Below, piece by piece: positions 45,511-57,495 of a DNA stretch of 64,000 bases. A program made the position numbers and the translations under genes. The number at the start of each line of letters is the position of its first letter. Within the stretch, counting starts at the first letter, position 1. This stretch comes from Lasiodiplodia sp. COLG20 (taxonomy: Eukaryota > Ascomycota > Dothideomycetes > Botryosphaeriales > Botryosphaeriaceae): assembly GCA_009801085.1 (NCBI GenBank), contig VNWV01000002.1:620001-684000 (forward strand), given 5' to 3'. The notes beneath the pieces are model-generated. The model was not told the origin of the DNA. It was given only the letters and a program-made list of their open reading frames with translations, and made no database searches.

Positions 45511-47221
45511 ACGTGGTGGAGGTGCTTCACTCTCGTGCCACAGGGTTAAGGCCCGGGGTTTGCACCTCACGACGAATGACGCGATGGTGCAGGAAGAGCT
45601 GTGGTGGTCACTCTGCCTTGGCTTCTGCGGGCTAGTCAATCAGGAAAGTCTTCCTTTTTTAATGCAACATTGTCCATGGAAACCCAATGTGCGCCGGTGA
45701 ATGCTAAGTCATGATGAGAATTCTTCATTACCCAATCATATTCTATCGCTCGCGAAAAGGCGCACTGTTCACACCATTGGCCTGACCATCTTCTCCGAGA
45801 TGTGCTTTCCTTGCATATAATCGCCCGCTGGATCTCCACCTGTGCCTGGCTTGTCTATTCTTGGTGTTGAACCCAGCTTCCCTCACTGCCACGACGGATT
45901 ATTCTTAGACTACCATTGTAATACAATAGTATTCAGGCCATATAGAAGATTATCGATGTAGCTAGGGTGTACTCCTTTAGACTCGCAGCTCAGAATACAG
46001 AGCTGCATATGGGCAAGTGTGAAGAAGAATGAGCAGATGGACTTCGTGTTAGTAGATAGGAGATAGCATCTTATAGATTGTATCAATCTTACTGGAAAAT
46101 CAAACTGCACACAAGCAAGTGAACTGCGCCAAGTAAACAACAGTAAGGTCTACGAAAGACCATTAAATGGCCGAGAACAATCATGATGGCGATATTTCAA
46201 CATCATCAACACGTAAAGAGTGCATTGGCAGCAGGTCCAGTCGCAACAGCAGTGCCAAAAGCTAAGAAGCAGATCAACTCAATTTTTTTTCTCGCTCATC
46301 TTTTCTTTCCGACCGTAAAGGATGCGTACATGGAATAGAAGAGCAGCCAAAAGACTCCAAGCCCGAACTTCGTGAGGAAGCAGCACACATGATGAGCAGC
46401 TTTCCGAAAGCAACGTATACAGAGTGCCTCATGTGCAACGAAATACAGAAGAGCCATTTCCAAATCAAAAACATTGCCTTTTTGTGAGATTTTCTTGGGT
46501 GTGAGCAAAGCCAGAAGGTGATGTGTGATCTACATGCCCGTTTCTCTCCTCCTTGATATTCATGAAAGGAAAAGAGAAAAGATCAAAGGACAAAAGCTTG
46601 CCACCACGCAAATGGATGGTGATCTAGGATTGTGCAGTCGTATGAAGCAGATTTGAAGAGAGGGGGAATTTCTGAAAGGAGTAAGGCAGTACATCGAGAC
46701 GGCGCTCGGACCAGGCACTCCAAAGTCGAGTCATAGTCCACAATCATGTCCCATCTTTCCTGCATCACTCGTAACTTCATCCCCCACCGTATTCCGAATT
46801 CATCCGGCCCCGGTCATGAAGTGAAGTTTGATACATGAAGGAGAAAAGAGCAGAAATAAAACAATAGGAAAAAAGTGGGAGGGAAGTATATCCAACTCCA
46901 CAGCACCGAATGAACACCGTAGCTCCGCATTCCTCCGACAGTCGTAAACGAGCGACGAATTCCGTAGAAGAGCCCCGTAGTCAAGGCCCAAGTAGAGTGT
47001 GCATATTGAGAGAACATCCAGTGCATCCCAACAGCTTTTGATTCGGCGTCAGCTCTCGAAAGAAGGGCGATCGTCGTGAGACCGTGATTCCGCGCATGTC
47101 CGTAACGCGGCACGCGTTCTACTGATACAGGGATTGGGCCCAGTTAACCCACACTGGTGAGGTACGCGGAACTCATCTCTAGACTTTTGTTAAAATCAAT
47201 CGAATCCTCCGGCAGAAAGGT

Positions 47222-50200
47222 TTATCCACTTACCCTGTTCCTGCGACCGCCTGTTGCGGCTTGTTGCTGCTGGACCCCTTGCTGACCCATTGGGGGAACG
47301 CCGTAGCCCATTGGCGGGTAACCGAAAGGAGCCTGCGGCGCAACCACGGGTGATCCCTGGAAACCCATCATTGGAGCGGGACCAGGCTGGCCGAAGCCAG
47401 GTGCCATACCAAGCCCTGGCGCACCACCGAGAGGGCTGCTGCGGAACGCATCTGCAGGGCTACCGGTGGCTGCCGGGAAGCCATTCATGCCAGGCAATCC
47501 ACCCATACCGTTCATAGGCGGGTAGCCGAAAGCAGCCGGACCGCCACGCGATTGCTGCTGAGCAGCAGCCAGCATCGCTTGCTGGTACTGTGCAGCAAGG
47601 GCGAGGTTAGGGTTGGCACCGTAGCCCCCGAGGCCATTAGGAAGGAAGGCCGGTTGGTCGAAGCCTTGGCTGTCCATGCTAGCGGTGCGCTGAAGGCTTA
47701 GGGTAGGGTCGAACTGTGGCTGCGGCATCCCGGGTGGGAAGAAGGGCCGGTTCATCTGACTATCGGGAGTGCCAGCTGATTGCTGGTGCACACCGCCATT
47801 GGACAAGTTGGCCTGCTTGGAGCCAGGGCGCGAAGCAGGCGACATGTCCCGCACGTGGTTGTCGCGCGCATTGGGACCGCCGCTGCGCGTAGAGAGACCG
47901 ACTTCGTCCATCAGACGCTTGTAGCCCTGGGCAGGTTGGGCCTTGATGCGAAGCAGGACGGTGCGAACATTCTGCACGACCTCGGGGCGGATCTTCTCGT
48001 CGAAGAACGGAGTAGTCAGGACCTTGAAGATGAGCGTAGCACCGCAGGATTGATCGCGCAGGATAGCTTCCAAGGTTTCGTCATTCTGAGAGAAGAAGAG
48101 CGCCTTCAGGATAAGGTCGCGGGCCTCGGGCTCGTTCCGCTGGTTGATAATCTTCAGGACAGTCAAATACGCCACCTTATGCGTACAGATCGCAATCAGG
48201 TGAGGCACAAGACGTGGCGCAAGAACAGCACGGCGGCGAGGGAATGTGCAGGTGTCCAAAAACCAGGTCAGGAGAAGAGCTCCGTTGGCGTTTGTGGCAA
48301 GGTGAACGCTGTGCAGCGCAATCGCAGCGGCGACCATTCTCTGCTGGTCTTTGGTAGCGAAGTGACTTTCCAGGCAAGCCCTCATGGCCCTGGCGCCGAA
48401 CCTGCCCTGAGCAAGATCCCAGAGGCGAGCCAGCATAACCTCGAAAATGAAGTTGTTGAGGGGGCACTGGTAACGCAAACAGCCTTGCATGACATAGTTG
48501 CCGAACTGATCAAGGAACAGGGCCATCGAATACGGGCGAAGGCTGTCAACAACCATCTTCATGAGCACAGGCGTCCTAGCCACATCAATGATCTTCTGTG
48601 CAGCCCAGGTGCCGTTCTTATGCGTTCCGATCATGCTAAATTGCGGCGCGATTTCGGTGAGCATGGCTTCCTTGACGCTCTCGGAGCAGTATTCAAACAG
48701 CTTCTGCACCACGGTGTTACCCAGGTAGTCCGAGGACAATTCCGCAATTTCGGGAAGCATAGCCATAGCGACATCCTCAATCTCAGATTGAGTGCAAGAG
48801 TTGTTGTCGATCCTCTTGCGTATCTCACGGAGCCTCGGAGCATCGTGCACCCTGTTGTGCGATGGCTCCGGAATTGGCGGGATCTCAGGCTCGTACTGGT
48901 CGTTTTCAAAAGCGTGCTTAACGTTCGCTGCGATGTTCATTGCTTCTTCATCGGTCGCACCTAGATCCTTCACAATCTGGATGATTTCGCCTTGCATTTC
49001 CCTGAGATTGGGAATGGCCGGAGGGGCGGAGGTGGTGTCAACACGCACGTCCTTGGCCTGGCGGCCAGCAGCGTTACCAGCTACCTGGGATGATCCATCT
49101 CCCTGGATCTTCGAGTTCGGGTCAGGGCTCGGCGATGGGTACAGTCCGTTGTGACCCGGAGTACCAGAAGCACTAGGGACTTTAGCGTAACCGATGCGGA
49201 CTGGGCCGGCGCCCGGGAAGATTTCTTTGCCGTTCAACTGCTGTTTGGCACGAACGGCGCTCTCCAGGTTTTCAAAATTGACAAAGCCGCAGTTCTTGTG
49301 AGTTAGAACCCTACAACTTTCAATTGAGCCGAAGACGTTGAAGATGACGTTCAAAGAAGACACGGTAGTAGAGGAGGGAATGTTGCCAAGCCACAAGGCT
49401 CTGGTGGGACCCTCGAGAGTGTTCTCCTCACCCGTTGACTCGGGCATCGGCTTGCCATTGAGGTTCAAGCTCTGAACCGCTTCGGTCAGACCGCTGTACT
49501 CAGCTTCCTCGCTCAGCTGGAGGTCAGCGGCGCTGATGCTGCTGTCCAGCCTGGAAGCGGTGGGAAGATAATTGCGGAGGAGACGAGTAGATGGAGACTC
49601 GAGAACACCTGCAGTCCGGGCTCTCGGACGGCTCGCGCTGGCGAAGTTGGCGAAAGCCTGCACCTCCAGATTGTGCTGGCGAACGGCTTCGTGAATGTTG
49701 GCATAAGCGGCAGCGCTGGCCTCGGGCGTGGGCGTCAGAGTTCCGCTGTATTGACCGTACTGGCCCAAATGCTCCATCTCTTCCTCTTCCTCATCGGCGT
49801 ATTTCTCCTTCGCATTGACAGAGTACGATCTGAAGCGGTTCGCAGCGTTCTGCTTGTTCATGGCAGCAAGATTGGCAATCATGTTCGGCTGAAGCGCGTT
49901 CCTTTGGTTTTCCAACATGATCTCAATGTCAGAAGGAGCCAATGTTGCGCGTGATTGCTGCGGCGTATCGACGAGCCCAAGGTAATCCAGGGTCTTGACG
50001 TCGTTGTCGGCGAGCGACTGGTTCGAAAAATGGGACTGCGCAGGAGACGAGGGACCCTCCGAGGAGCGGATGCTGGCGAGAGTGTTACCACGCTCGCGGC
50101 CGCTCGCCCAGTTCGACGAGAAAACCGACGAACCGAAGGGATTGGAATTCGAGAGGTAGCCTGGGCGCTGGGGCATCGAGCCGGCCCTCATGCGCGAAAG

Positions 50201-50885
50201 CATGGCGGAAGACTTTGTGGTGGAGCCGCCCGAGCCAAATCCTCCCAGATCAGTCGGAGTGTGTGAGCCTGGCTTGAAGGGGCTAGTAGATGGAGTCGGC
50301 CGGGAAGTCTGCGGGAGAAGAGATGCCTGAGGCTTGAGGCTGTTGAGGACGCCTGCCGTCGAAAACCTGGAGGGCAGAGTTCCAGCCCTAGTCCTCCGGG
50401 TCGACGCGGTCTGCTGTGCAGCCTGCTCCATGCCGGTGGCGGCGTTGAAGTCGGGGAAGCTCTCGCCGTTTGGCGACTCGGGGATCGTCTCTCGCAGAGG
50501 CGTCGAGTTGCCGCTGGTGGGAGGACCCCAAACTTGAGGGTTGAGGCCCTCTTGCGCCTGGATTTCTCTGGCCCTAGTGATGGATTTCGGTCAGACGGTG
50601 ACGCGCCAAAATGATGTGGGGATGCACATACCTCTTTGAGAAGAGCCTGCCGCCGTAGTCGTGCGACGGGGAGCCAGCACCCATGCGAGCGGTTGCGGTC
50701 GCGTTGCCAATCGCAGCCATGCTATTCCCATTACCCAGCGGATACCTCACATTGTTGGCCGCAGTGGGCGGCTCGATGGGCGAAGTGGCGGCGGTCGAGG
50801 AACCGGAGCGCGGCTGGTTCGGGGTGAGCTGAGGTAGGTAGTTGAGGTTGATGTGATGCTCGGGCCTCGAGGTCGGAGGAGCCAT
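47222..50885 (-). CDS. PUF-family RNA-binding protein with RRM (Jsn1/Puf2 type)
   Basis: Cytoplasmic post-transcriptional regulator that binds mRNA 3' UTRs. Exons 50632-50885 and 47222-50573 give 1201 aa. A disordered N-terminal third leads to an RRM with RNP2 RALWLGNIP and RNP1 NCGFVNFE. The Pumilio repeats follow (SSDYLGNTVVQKLFEYCSES, GTHKNGTWAAQKIIDVART, LDQFGNYVMQGCLRYQ, GRFGARAMRACLES, TNANGALLLTWFLD, CTHKVAYLTVLKIIN and a less regular SCGATLIFKVL). The number and irregularity of repeats fit the Jsn1/Puf2 branch, not Puf3. The C-terminal 300 residues are Gln/Pro/Gly/Ala-rich. The C-terminus is uncertain: a perfect donor GTAAGT overlaps the codons VS of the final RVSG-stop. Confidence 0.93.
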
Positions 50886-52394
50886 TATGAATTAAAGCGA
50901 ATCCTGTATGGCCCTTGAGATTTTTCAAAGCTTCGAAAGGACGAAAAGCGGGCGCGCTCAATTACCAAAACCAGGGCTGAGGCGAAAACGTGCTTGGTGC
51001 CGGCCAAAGGAATGTAGCGGCGACTGGAGTCACCGTGGTGGACCGAGTCGAAGGATTGGCGCTCGACGTTTGCTGTCTCGCGGCCACTGTACAAATCGCG
51101 CCCTGAGCTCGCAGGCCGGCTGACGTAGGGAGCAGCGGTGTCGGGCAGAAGACGGCGAGTGCGGAGCGCGGCGCAGGCGAGATGCAGCGGAGCCGAGGAG
51201 TCGCGCGCGTCGAGGGCTGTCGCAGACGGGGGCAATTAGGGCGGCAGGGTCTCGGTGCCGACGTCAAGGGGAAGCTCTTGTGGCCACAGTGACGGGCTCT
51301 GGAGGCCCAGGTGACAGGGTAGGGGTCTTTCCGGGCGACGGGCCGCCAGAATGCACAGCGGCGCGGTCAAGGAGCGACGGGCGGTGATGCAGCGAGCGCG
51401 AGCGCGGCAGAGGGGCCTGTGTGCGAGCGGACAGGACTGCGTACGGCGGCGGTTGGACGAAGGCGCGGATTATACACAGACGCAGCCGGTGCAATAGACA
51501 GGCCGGGCTCGGGCCTGGAGAAGGGAGGTACGAATTACGACAGGGCTGATTAAAATGACGGCCGCAACGCTCGGGACGGGACGAAGGGAGAGGGAGAAGG
51601 TGGTGGTGTGGTGGAGGGTGCAAGGTTGGTTGTAGTTTCGGCGGAACAAATGGAGGCGAAGTGCCCTGTGCCTGACGAAGATGCGCCCCGACCAGACAGA
51701 GCAGAAACAGAGCACAGGACAGCGGGCGCAAGGGTGCACGCGTGGGCTGCCAGAGGCGTCGTGGCTTCAGCGCGAGAGACAGAAGCCAGCGCCCAGCTGC
51801 CCACTGGCCGCCGCGGGGCGCAATCCCATTTCTGAAACGAACTATCTACATAGGTACGTGGTATGGCGCGTCCAGAGCGGTGCGGGCGCCCCTCGTTATG
51901 CTGCATCCTTCGACGCTCGAGTGCCCGCCAGCCTGTTTCCCCTGCATGCAGTGCCCGCGCCCGCGAGCAGCAGCACAAACACACGATCTCCAGTGCTCAA
52001 GGGCCTGGAGGAGCGCGGGCGGCCGCTTCTCCAACTGAACGGGCCAGCACCCGGCCGTGCTGCCGGCGATCTGAGCGAGCAATGGCCCCAGGGCAGCCGC
52101 TGTTGATTTGGCCTTTGTGAACCCCGACTGGCCGCCAATCATTGTTTCAAGTTCCACGCCGCTAGCACCGCCAGGGCCTGTTTCGCCTTCGCGCTCAACA
52201 ACGACTCAGTCCGCTCCAGTCCGCTCGCTCGCTCAAATTGAAGGCTGCCGCGAGCCGAGGCCCTGCCCCTCCCCGCGCTCCTGCAAAGCTCCGTCGCATG
52301 ACGCGCATGGTGCCATTTGTTTAGCCGCCGCCGCGACCGTTTCCTGCCAGGCGCGCCCGGCATAACTTTCGACGTCACCCACCACCTCCAGCCC
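50886..52394. promoter_or_regulatory. Divergent upstream region, PUF / SWC2
   Basis: 1.5 kb of GC-rich DNA between two outward-facing genes. Many ORFs on both strands are Arg/Ala/Pro-rich and mutually overlapping. No convincing exon, RNA gene or repeat copy is present. Confidence 0.45.
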
Positions 52395-54494
52395 ATGTCT
52401 CAGGACGAGATGGAGCGCGCGTCGCCCGGAGCCGCCAATGGCAGCGGCAGCAGCTCCTCCGATGCCGAGCCCGCCATGGTGGTCACCCGCTCCCGCCGCT
52501 CCAATGCCGGCAACTGGATGCGGAAGCTGCTCGACCAAGAGGAGCGCCCAGACGAGCACCAGGACGCACAGGACTTCTACAACAACGAGCACTGGGCCGA
52601 GGATGCCGACGACGACGAGTTCGGCGGCGCCGATGCCGTCGCGCCCGACGACGTCGCCCTGGAGTCGTCGGGCGACGAGGACGAGGACGAAGGCGAGCAG
52701 GATGACGATGACGCCGGCGAGAAGGTCCTGCGCAAAGAGGAGCGCCAGCAGAAGCTGCTGCAGAAGCGCAAGCGAAAAGACCCCTTCGCGCAAGCCGCTT
52801 TGCGCCAGAAGAAGGCGAAGACGACGACCCCAACCGAATCGATGCCTCCACCTCCACGCCCGAAGAAGAAATCCGAGCGCGTCTCCTGGTTGCCCGAGGC
52901 CACCGAGGGGCCTGTTCGATCCTCGTCGCGACGCCTCACGGTTCAGAACAAGCAGGTTCTCACACAAGGGCTGGAGGAGAAGGAACGCCATCGCCTGCAT
53001 GTCCTCGAGGTGATGAAGAGAGCGGAGCGGCGAAAGGAGAAGGATCAACCAAAGCCCATGACACAACAGGAACGGCTAGTCGAGGCGGCACGGGTCGAGA
53101 AGCGTAACAGTAAGACGCTAAGCCGGTGGGAGGAGTCAGAAAGACTGAAGGCCGAGGAAAACAAGGCTCGCCTGGAGGCTCTGAAAAACCGGAAGCTGGA
53201 CGGACCTTTCGTCCGCTACTACAGCGGTCCGTCTCTATGGGTCAACGACAAGCTTAAGCACGTGGGGAAGGACAGCTGCAAGATCGAGGAGCTTGACGAT
53301 GAGCCGCCCCTGGCAAACGACACCGTCAACCCCGAAACGAGCATTGTGGATGCTCAGCCCAGCGCCTCGGCCGAACAGGGTGGGCAACAGGCAAGCGGTG
53401 CATCACAAATGCAGTCTGCTGTGGATGTCAAACCTGAAGTGTCTGCAACTAACGCCGAACAAGTCGAGCGAGCCGAGAAGCCTGCTGGCAGCTTGGAACA
53501 AACTCAAAGCTTGCCAAGCGAGGCTGGTCAAACCTCGCAACCGCAGCCGAGCGAGCCCCAGGTCTCCGGGTTAGATGGCTCCCAAACAGAGCCGGCAGAA
53601 ACGCAACAAATTCGGTCGCAGCAAGATCCATCGCAACCTGCGCCAGCCCAACCAACAGTGACCCAGGCTTCTCAGCCCCACCTTTCTCAAACACAACCGT
53701 CTGAAACCCAGCCAGCCAATCCCACGGCGGCATCAGCAGAGATGCCAGCTGGGCAAGGCCACAGCATTATGTTTGCTCCGCCACAGTCAGCTGGAGGTTT
53801 CCTCGACGGCATCTTTGACTGGGCATCTATGGACGCCCATCAGACGAATGGTGCTCCCGCCCAGCGCCCGCCCTCTGCGCAATCTCAATTGCCTTTGGCA
53901 GCCACAGGTCCTGTGTCAGCCCAAGAATCATCGAAGCCTATCAATGCGGATGGCCATGCAGAAACGTCGCAATCAGCCGTTCCTGTCCCGCCGCCACCAC
54001 CACGGGTCGTCCTGCGGGCAGTCCGTAATCTCATAACGCTCCAAAATTTCGACTCCCTTCGCCCACGAGACAAAGATGCACTTTCTCGCGCTCTTTTCAA
54101 GTGGCCAGCTGGCATGCCCATCGCTCTTCCCACACGTCCTCCCCCGGGCCGCGGTGCTCGGAACGCTCATCTGCCTCATCGCGAGCTTTGCTGCATCACA
54201 GCTCAGCCTGCACGCTACCGCGATCCCCTCACTGGACTGCCGTATGCGGATGCGTTCGCGTTTAGAAGCATCCGCAGGTTTGTCAGTGGGTTTGGAGGAG
54301 GGATGGGCACGGCGAGATGGAGCAATCTCCTGGGGTGCTTTGTTGGCCCACGCACTGAGGGCAGATTCGCTGTGGCGAAAGGCGTACCCGAGAGGTTTAC
54401 AGGCAAGAAGAAAGAAGTGGAGCCAGAGAAGACGGCTGAAACGGTGCAAGAAGAGCAGCCGAATGGCCAAGATGTCAAGATGGAGGGAACGTAG
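52395..54494 (+). CDS. SWC2: SWR1-complex subunit Swc2 / VPS72 (YL1)
   Basis: Histone-binding subunit of the SWR1 remodeller that places H2A.Z in chromatin. It is one exon of 699 aa. The YL1 N-terminal domain starts VVTRSRRSNAGNWMRKLLDQE and is followed by a long acidic, H2A.Z-binding-type stretch (SSGDEDEDEGEQDDDD), then basic KRKRKDPFAQAALRQKKAK, SERVSWLPEATEGPVRSSSR and LDGPFVRYYSGP. After 200 residues of Gln/Ser/Pro-rich linker comes the YL1_C signature (CCITAQPARYRDPLTGLPYA then DAFAFRSIRRF). The start is the first in-frame ATG. The linker contains heavily repeated SQPxxSxxQ elements and makes the protein longer than most orthologues. Confidence 0.93.
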   Translation: MSQDEMERASPGAANGSGSSSSDAEPAMVVTRSRRSNAGNWMRKLLDQEERPDEHQDAQDFYNNEHWAEDADDDEFGGADAVAPDDVALESSGDEDEDEGEQDDDDAGEKVLRKEERQQKLLQKRKRKDPFAQAALRQKKAKTTTPTESMPPPPRPKKKSERVSWLPEATEGPVRSSSRRLTVQNKQVLTQGLEEKERHRLHVLEVMKRAERRKEKDQPKPMTQQERLVEAARVEKRNSKTLSRWEESERLKAEENKARLEALKNRKLDGPFVRYYSGPSLWVNDKLKHVGKDSCKIEELDDEPPLANDTVNPETSIVDAQPSASAEQGGQQASGASQMQSAVDVKPEVSATNAEQVERAEKPAGSLEQTQSLPSEAGQTSQPQPSEPQVSGLDGSQTEPAETQQIRSQQDPSQPAPAQPTVTQASQPHLSQTQPSETQPANPTAASAEMPAGQGHSIMFAPPQSAGGFLDGIFDWASMDAHQTNGAPAQRPPSAQSQLPLAATGPVSAQESSKPINADGHAETSQSAVPVPPPPPRVVLRAVRNLITLQNFDSLRPRDKDALSRALFKWPAGMPIALPTRPPPGRGARNAHLPHRELCCITAQPARYRDPLTGLPYADAFAFRSIRRFVSGFGGGMGTARWSNLLGCFVGPRTEGRFAVAKGVPERFTGKKKEVEPEKTAETVQEEQPNGQDVKMEGT

Positions 54495-54903
54495 CGCACA
54501 ACCCCACGAATTGTATGGTAAGGATGAGGAATTGTCGGAAAAGTATGTACAGATGGGTATTGCAGCCGATAGCTAGCGTGAAGTTGTTGTTTTTTTTTCG
54601 CTCATGGGTAGTTGAAGCTATCATCCAGATGTAAATGTGGAATTGAAAATGCTACATTTTCGTCCGGACGATAGCTTCTACTGCCCATATACATTACTCT
54701 TCGTAACGAAGGTACTGACGCAGACTTAGCCTGTTCTTCACGCTCGCCTTCGGCTGCAATGCCCCTCTATACGCTCCCGCATGCATTAATGGCCCATTTC
54801 ATGATACCCGAAGTTAGATCTTTTCTCGAACGGCCTTTGTGCCATGTCTATTCTTTGCAACTATTAGGAATTTATTCTATCTCCTACACCGAGTGTATCT
54901 CGT
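54495..54903. other. Convergent intergenic region with MITE copy 7
   Basis: Short 3'-3' interval between SWC2 and the carboxylesterase; the repeat at 54550-54769 occupies more than half of it. Confidence 0.7.
54550..54769. mobile_element. Hairpin MITE copy 7 (complete, 220 bp)
   Basis: The left end CAGATGGGTATTGCAGCCGATAGCTAGCGTGAAG and the right end CTTCACGCTCGCCTTCGGCTGCAATGCCCCTCTA are inverted copies. TA flanks both sides (54548-54549, 54770-54771). The palindrome is at 54605-54687. It has the second terminal type. It begins 55 bp after the SWC2 stop codon and may lie in its 3' UTR. Confidence 0.85.
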
Positions 54904-56600
54904 TCATAGTGGTATATCCTGAGCATTCTCTCTCCAGAAGGTACACCGGGTCTTCAGTCTGTCAATGGCTGTGGCTTCAAAAGCCTCGGTTTTCACCACC
55001 CATTCCTTCCCCTCGTCGAGCTCGGGGACAGCGGCTTGTGAATCGTCAGTCAGCTTATGAGCATTGGGATCACCTGTCTGGAAGAAGCTGGCCATTGCAC
55101 CTGCCAATCCGTTGTAGGTGACGGGCTGCGACTTCTGGACCGCGTTCACTTGATTCCACTGTATACCGAGAAGGGAAGATATCAGTAAGCGAAAAATGGC
55201 AGAAGAGAAAAGGAGAAGATGGGGAAAAAGTCCGAATCACTCACGAATTGCGTATCGCTCCCGTGCTTGGCGGGGCTGATGGTGTACTCGCTCAAATACC
55301 CCTTCTTCTGCCCGGCCGCCTCGGCGAGCCACAGGCCCGGGCAGGCCAGGACGGAATCCCTAAACACCATGCCGGCCCTCACGGTGGTCGTATTCCACGC
55401 CGCCTCCTCGGCGTCGCCCTGGGCCGGGTACAAGCGCTTCGCCTCGGCGATCTGGGCTTCGGAGAAGCGCGGCAGGTAGCCCCTGAGCCAGAAGTCGAAG
55501 CCGGCCTCGGAGTTGTTGAAGCCGTTGGATCCGCTGACCTGGCCCAGGCCGCCGGGGACGAAGTTCTCGCCCTCGTGCGTGTTGAACGTCGACCACGCCG
55601 CTGCCACGTCGGCATTGAGTGAGTTGACGGCGGACAGCGGGGTGCGGATGAAGTCGCCGTCGACGACGGGGGCCCAGTTGAAGGAGGAGGTGGTGTAGGT
55701 GTTGAGGGCGCTGATGGCCAGACTGGCGTCCCTGATGGCCTGGGCGTCGGCGGATTTCAGGCAGGCCAGCGGGTCGTCGGCCTGGTCCGCGCATCCCACG
55801 CGCTCGACGAGCTCGGCGTAGAGGGCCTCGGCCTCGGGGGCGTCGTAGGCGTACGTCTTGGGCCAGAAGGGCGAGCCGGGCAGGGCGCGGGAAAACAGCT
55901 TCTCGTCGCTGTTATGGGCGATGGCCTGGGCGATGACGGAGCCGCCGCCGGCCGACTGGCCCTGGATGGTCACGGCGCTCGGGTCGCCGCCGAAGGCTGC
56001 GATGTTGGCTTGCACCCAGTGCAGGGCGGCGCGCTGGTCGAGCAGGCCGGCGTTGAGGTCGGCCGTGGGCGAGTCCTTGACGGCGCGGCCGGGGAGGAAG
56101 CCGAAGGCGTTGGTGCGGTAGTTCGGGTAGACGACGACGTAATCGTTGGCCGAAGTGGCGTTGAGCACCGGGTACATGGGTGGCGGGATCGAAAAACTGG
56201 CCGAGCCTTGGATGAAGCCGCCGCCGTAGAAGACGACGAGAACGGGGCGGAGCGGCGAGTCGGCGGTCCAGGGCCGCGAATACAGGCCCAGGTAGAGGCA
56301 GTCTTCTGAGCCGTTGACAGTCCGCTGCGGGCACATGTCGAAGGACTGGTCGGTGTTGTACGTGCCATTGGTTATTGCTGGAGGCGGTTGCGGTGCCCGG
56401 AAACGGTTCTCGCCCGCGGTTGAGGCGCCGAAGGGGATTTTGCGGAAATAGGAGATGTTGTACTGGGCATTGTAGCGGCCTTGGAAGGTGCCGTAGTCGA
56501 GCTCGACAACCGGGTCATCTTGGGCTGCCACGAAGACGCCGAATAGGGAGCAGAGAAGGGGTAGAAGGAGGACGATGCTCCTCTTACCAAGGCTGGCCAT
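54904..56600 (-). CDS. Secreted type-B carboxylesterase/lipase
   Basis: Alpha/beta-hydrolase of the cholinesterase-like family that cleaves carboxylic esters outside the cell. Exons 55245-56600 and 54904-55158 give 536 aa. The start ATG opens a signal peptide (MASLGKRSIVLLLPLLCSLF, cleavage likely after FVAA). Family marks are NGSEDCLYLGLYSRP, the oxyanion loop FYGGGFIQGSAS, the nucleophile elbow IQGQSAGGGSVIAQA (Ser in GQSAG), and the disulphide-type cysteines around VGCADQADDPLACLKS. Candidate catalytic Glu and His lie further downstream, in HEGENF and near the C-terminal half. An 86-bp intron sits near the 3' end (DTQF|WNQVNAVQK). It is divergent from the alpha-galactosidase, and both products are secreted. 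Confidence 0.92.
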
Positions 56601-57495
56601 GATGTACGTGCAGCGGAAACTCTCTACCAAGCTCCATTTGCGGCAACTGGACTACAATTATACAAGTTTCGACTGCCCACGACATGAGCATGCGGGGTAA
56701 ATTGATGTCGCCTGTTTTTCCGCCTATGGCGAACTCTCCGCAATCCTTCGGTTCGGCCATGAATAACAACGAAGGCGAGCAGTTGCACGGTCTGATATTG
56801 CCAAGCCTCTCGGGCCAGATATGTTTTGCATCAAAACAGGGCATGACTGGACCCAGAGCAGTTAAAGGCTGTTGGGATCATGAGTCGGTAGTATTTCGTG
56901 ACGACGGATGGTGCGGCCTTGGCCCTTTGGAAGCGAGCTGAAGATGTCAAGTCGGTGAACAAGGTCGGTTCATGATTAGTCCGACTGGTGGTCTTGAGCA
57001 CGTGGCCTGGCTTGGTTGTGGCGTACCACCCTCGTACTTAAAGTGCAGGTCCCCTCGGTCAAGAAGCAGGCATGTTTCGTTTTCTATTTTCCCCTCAGAA
57101 TACGCACAGCCCCACGTGTTGGCGAAGAGGACATGTCACGAACCCAGGTGTCCGGATAGCTTCTGGCGATATCGGCGACAAAACTCTTGAAAGGGGTGCA
57201 GATGTAGCAGTCATGATGAGTTCAGGTCACTTGGCTCCGCCGGAGACACAGGGTGGCACTACCTCCGCAGATGGAAGGTGCCGGCGTACTCGGCTTGCCT
57301 CCCCGCAATCTCCCCCGCATGGCCGAAGCTCAGCCCCACTGCTCCGCTCCAACGGCGACGAGTTCCGGTGGGAGTTTTTGAAGTCACGCCGGAGTGGCCT
57401 GGTCGGGGTAAAAGTGGGCGAGAAACAATTCCCTCCTAAGACATAATGCCATATAAAGTGACAATTCGCTTGCGAGAGCGATGGCAAAGTAGAAA
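56601..57495. promoter_or_regulatory. Divergent promoter region, carboxylesterase / alpha-galactosidase
   Basis: 0.9 kb between two divergent genes for secreted enzymes. I see no exon in it. Several short SYGGRG-like CreA-type motifs (for example CCCCTCGG, CTCCCCCGC) may be present by chance in such GC-rich DNA. Co-regulation is inference. Confidence 0.45.

Noticed and set aside
47780..48964. 394-codon ORF on the plus strand
   Set aside because: It is antisense to the conserved PUF coding exon, has no domain, and is explained by codon bias of the opposite strand.
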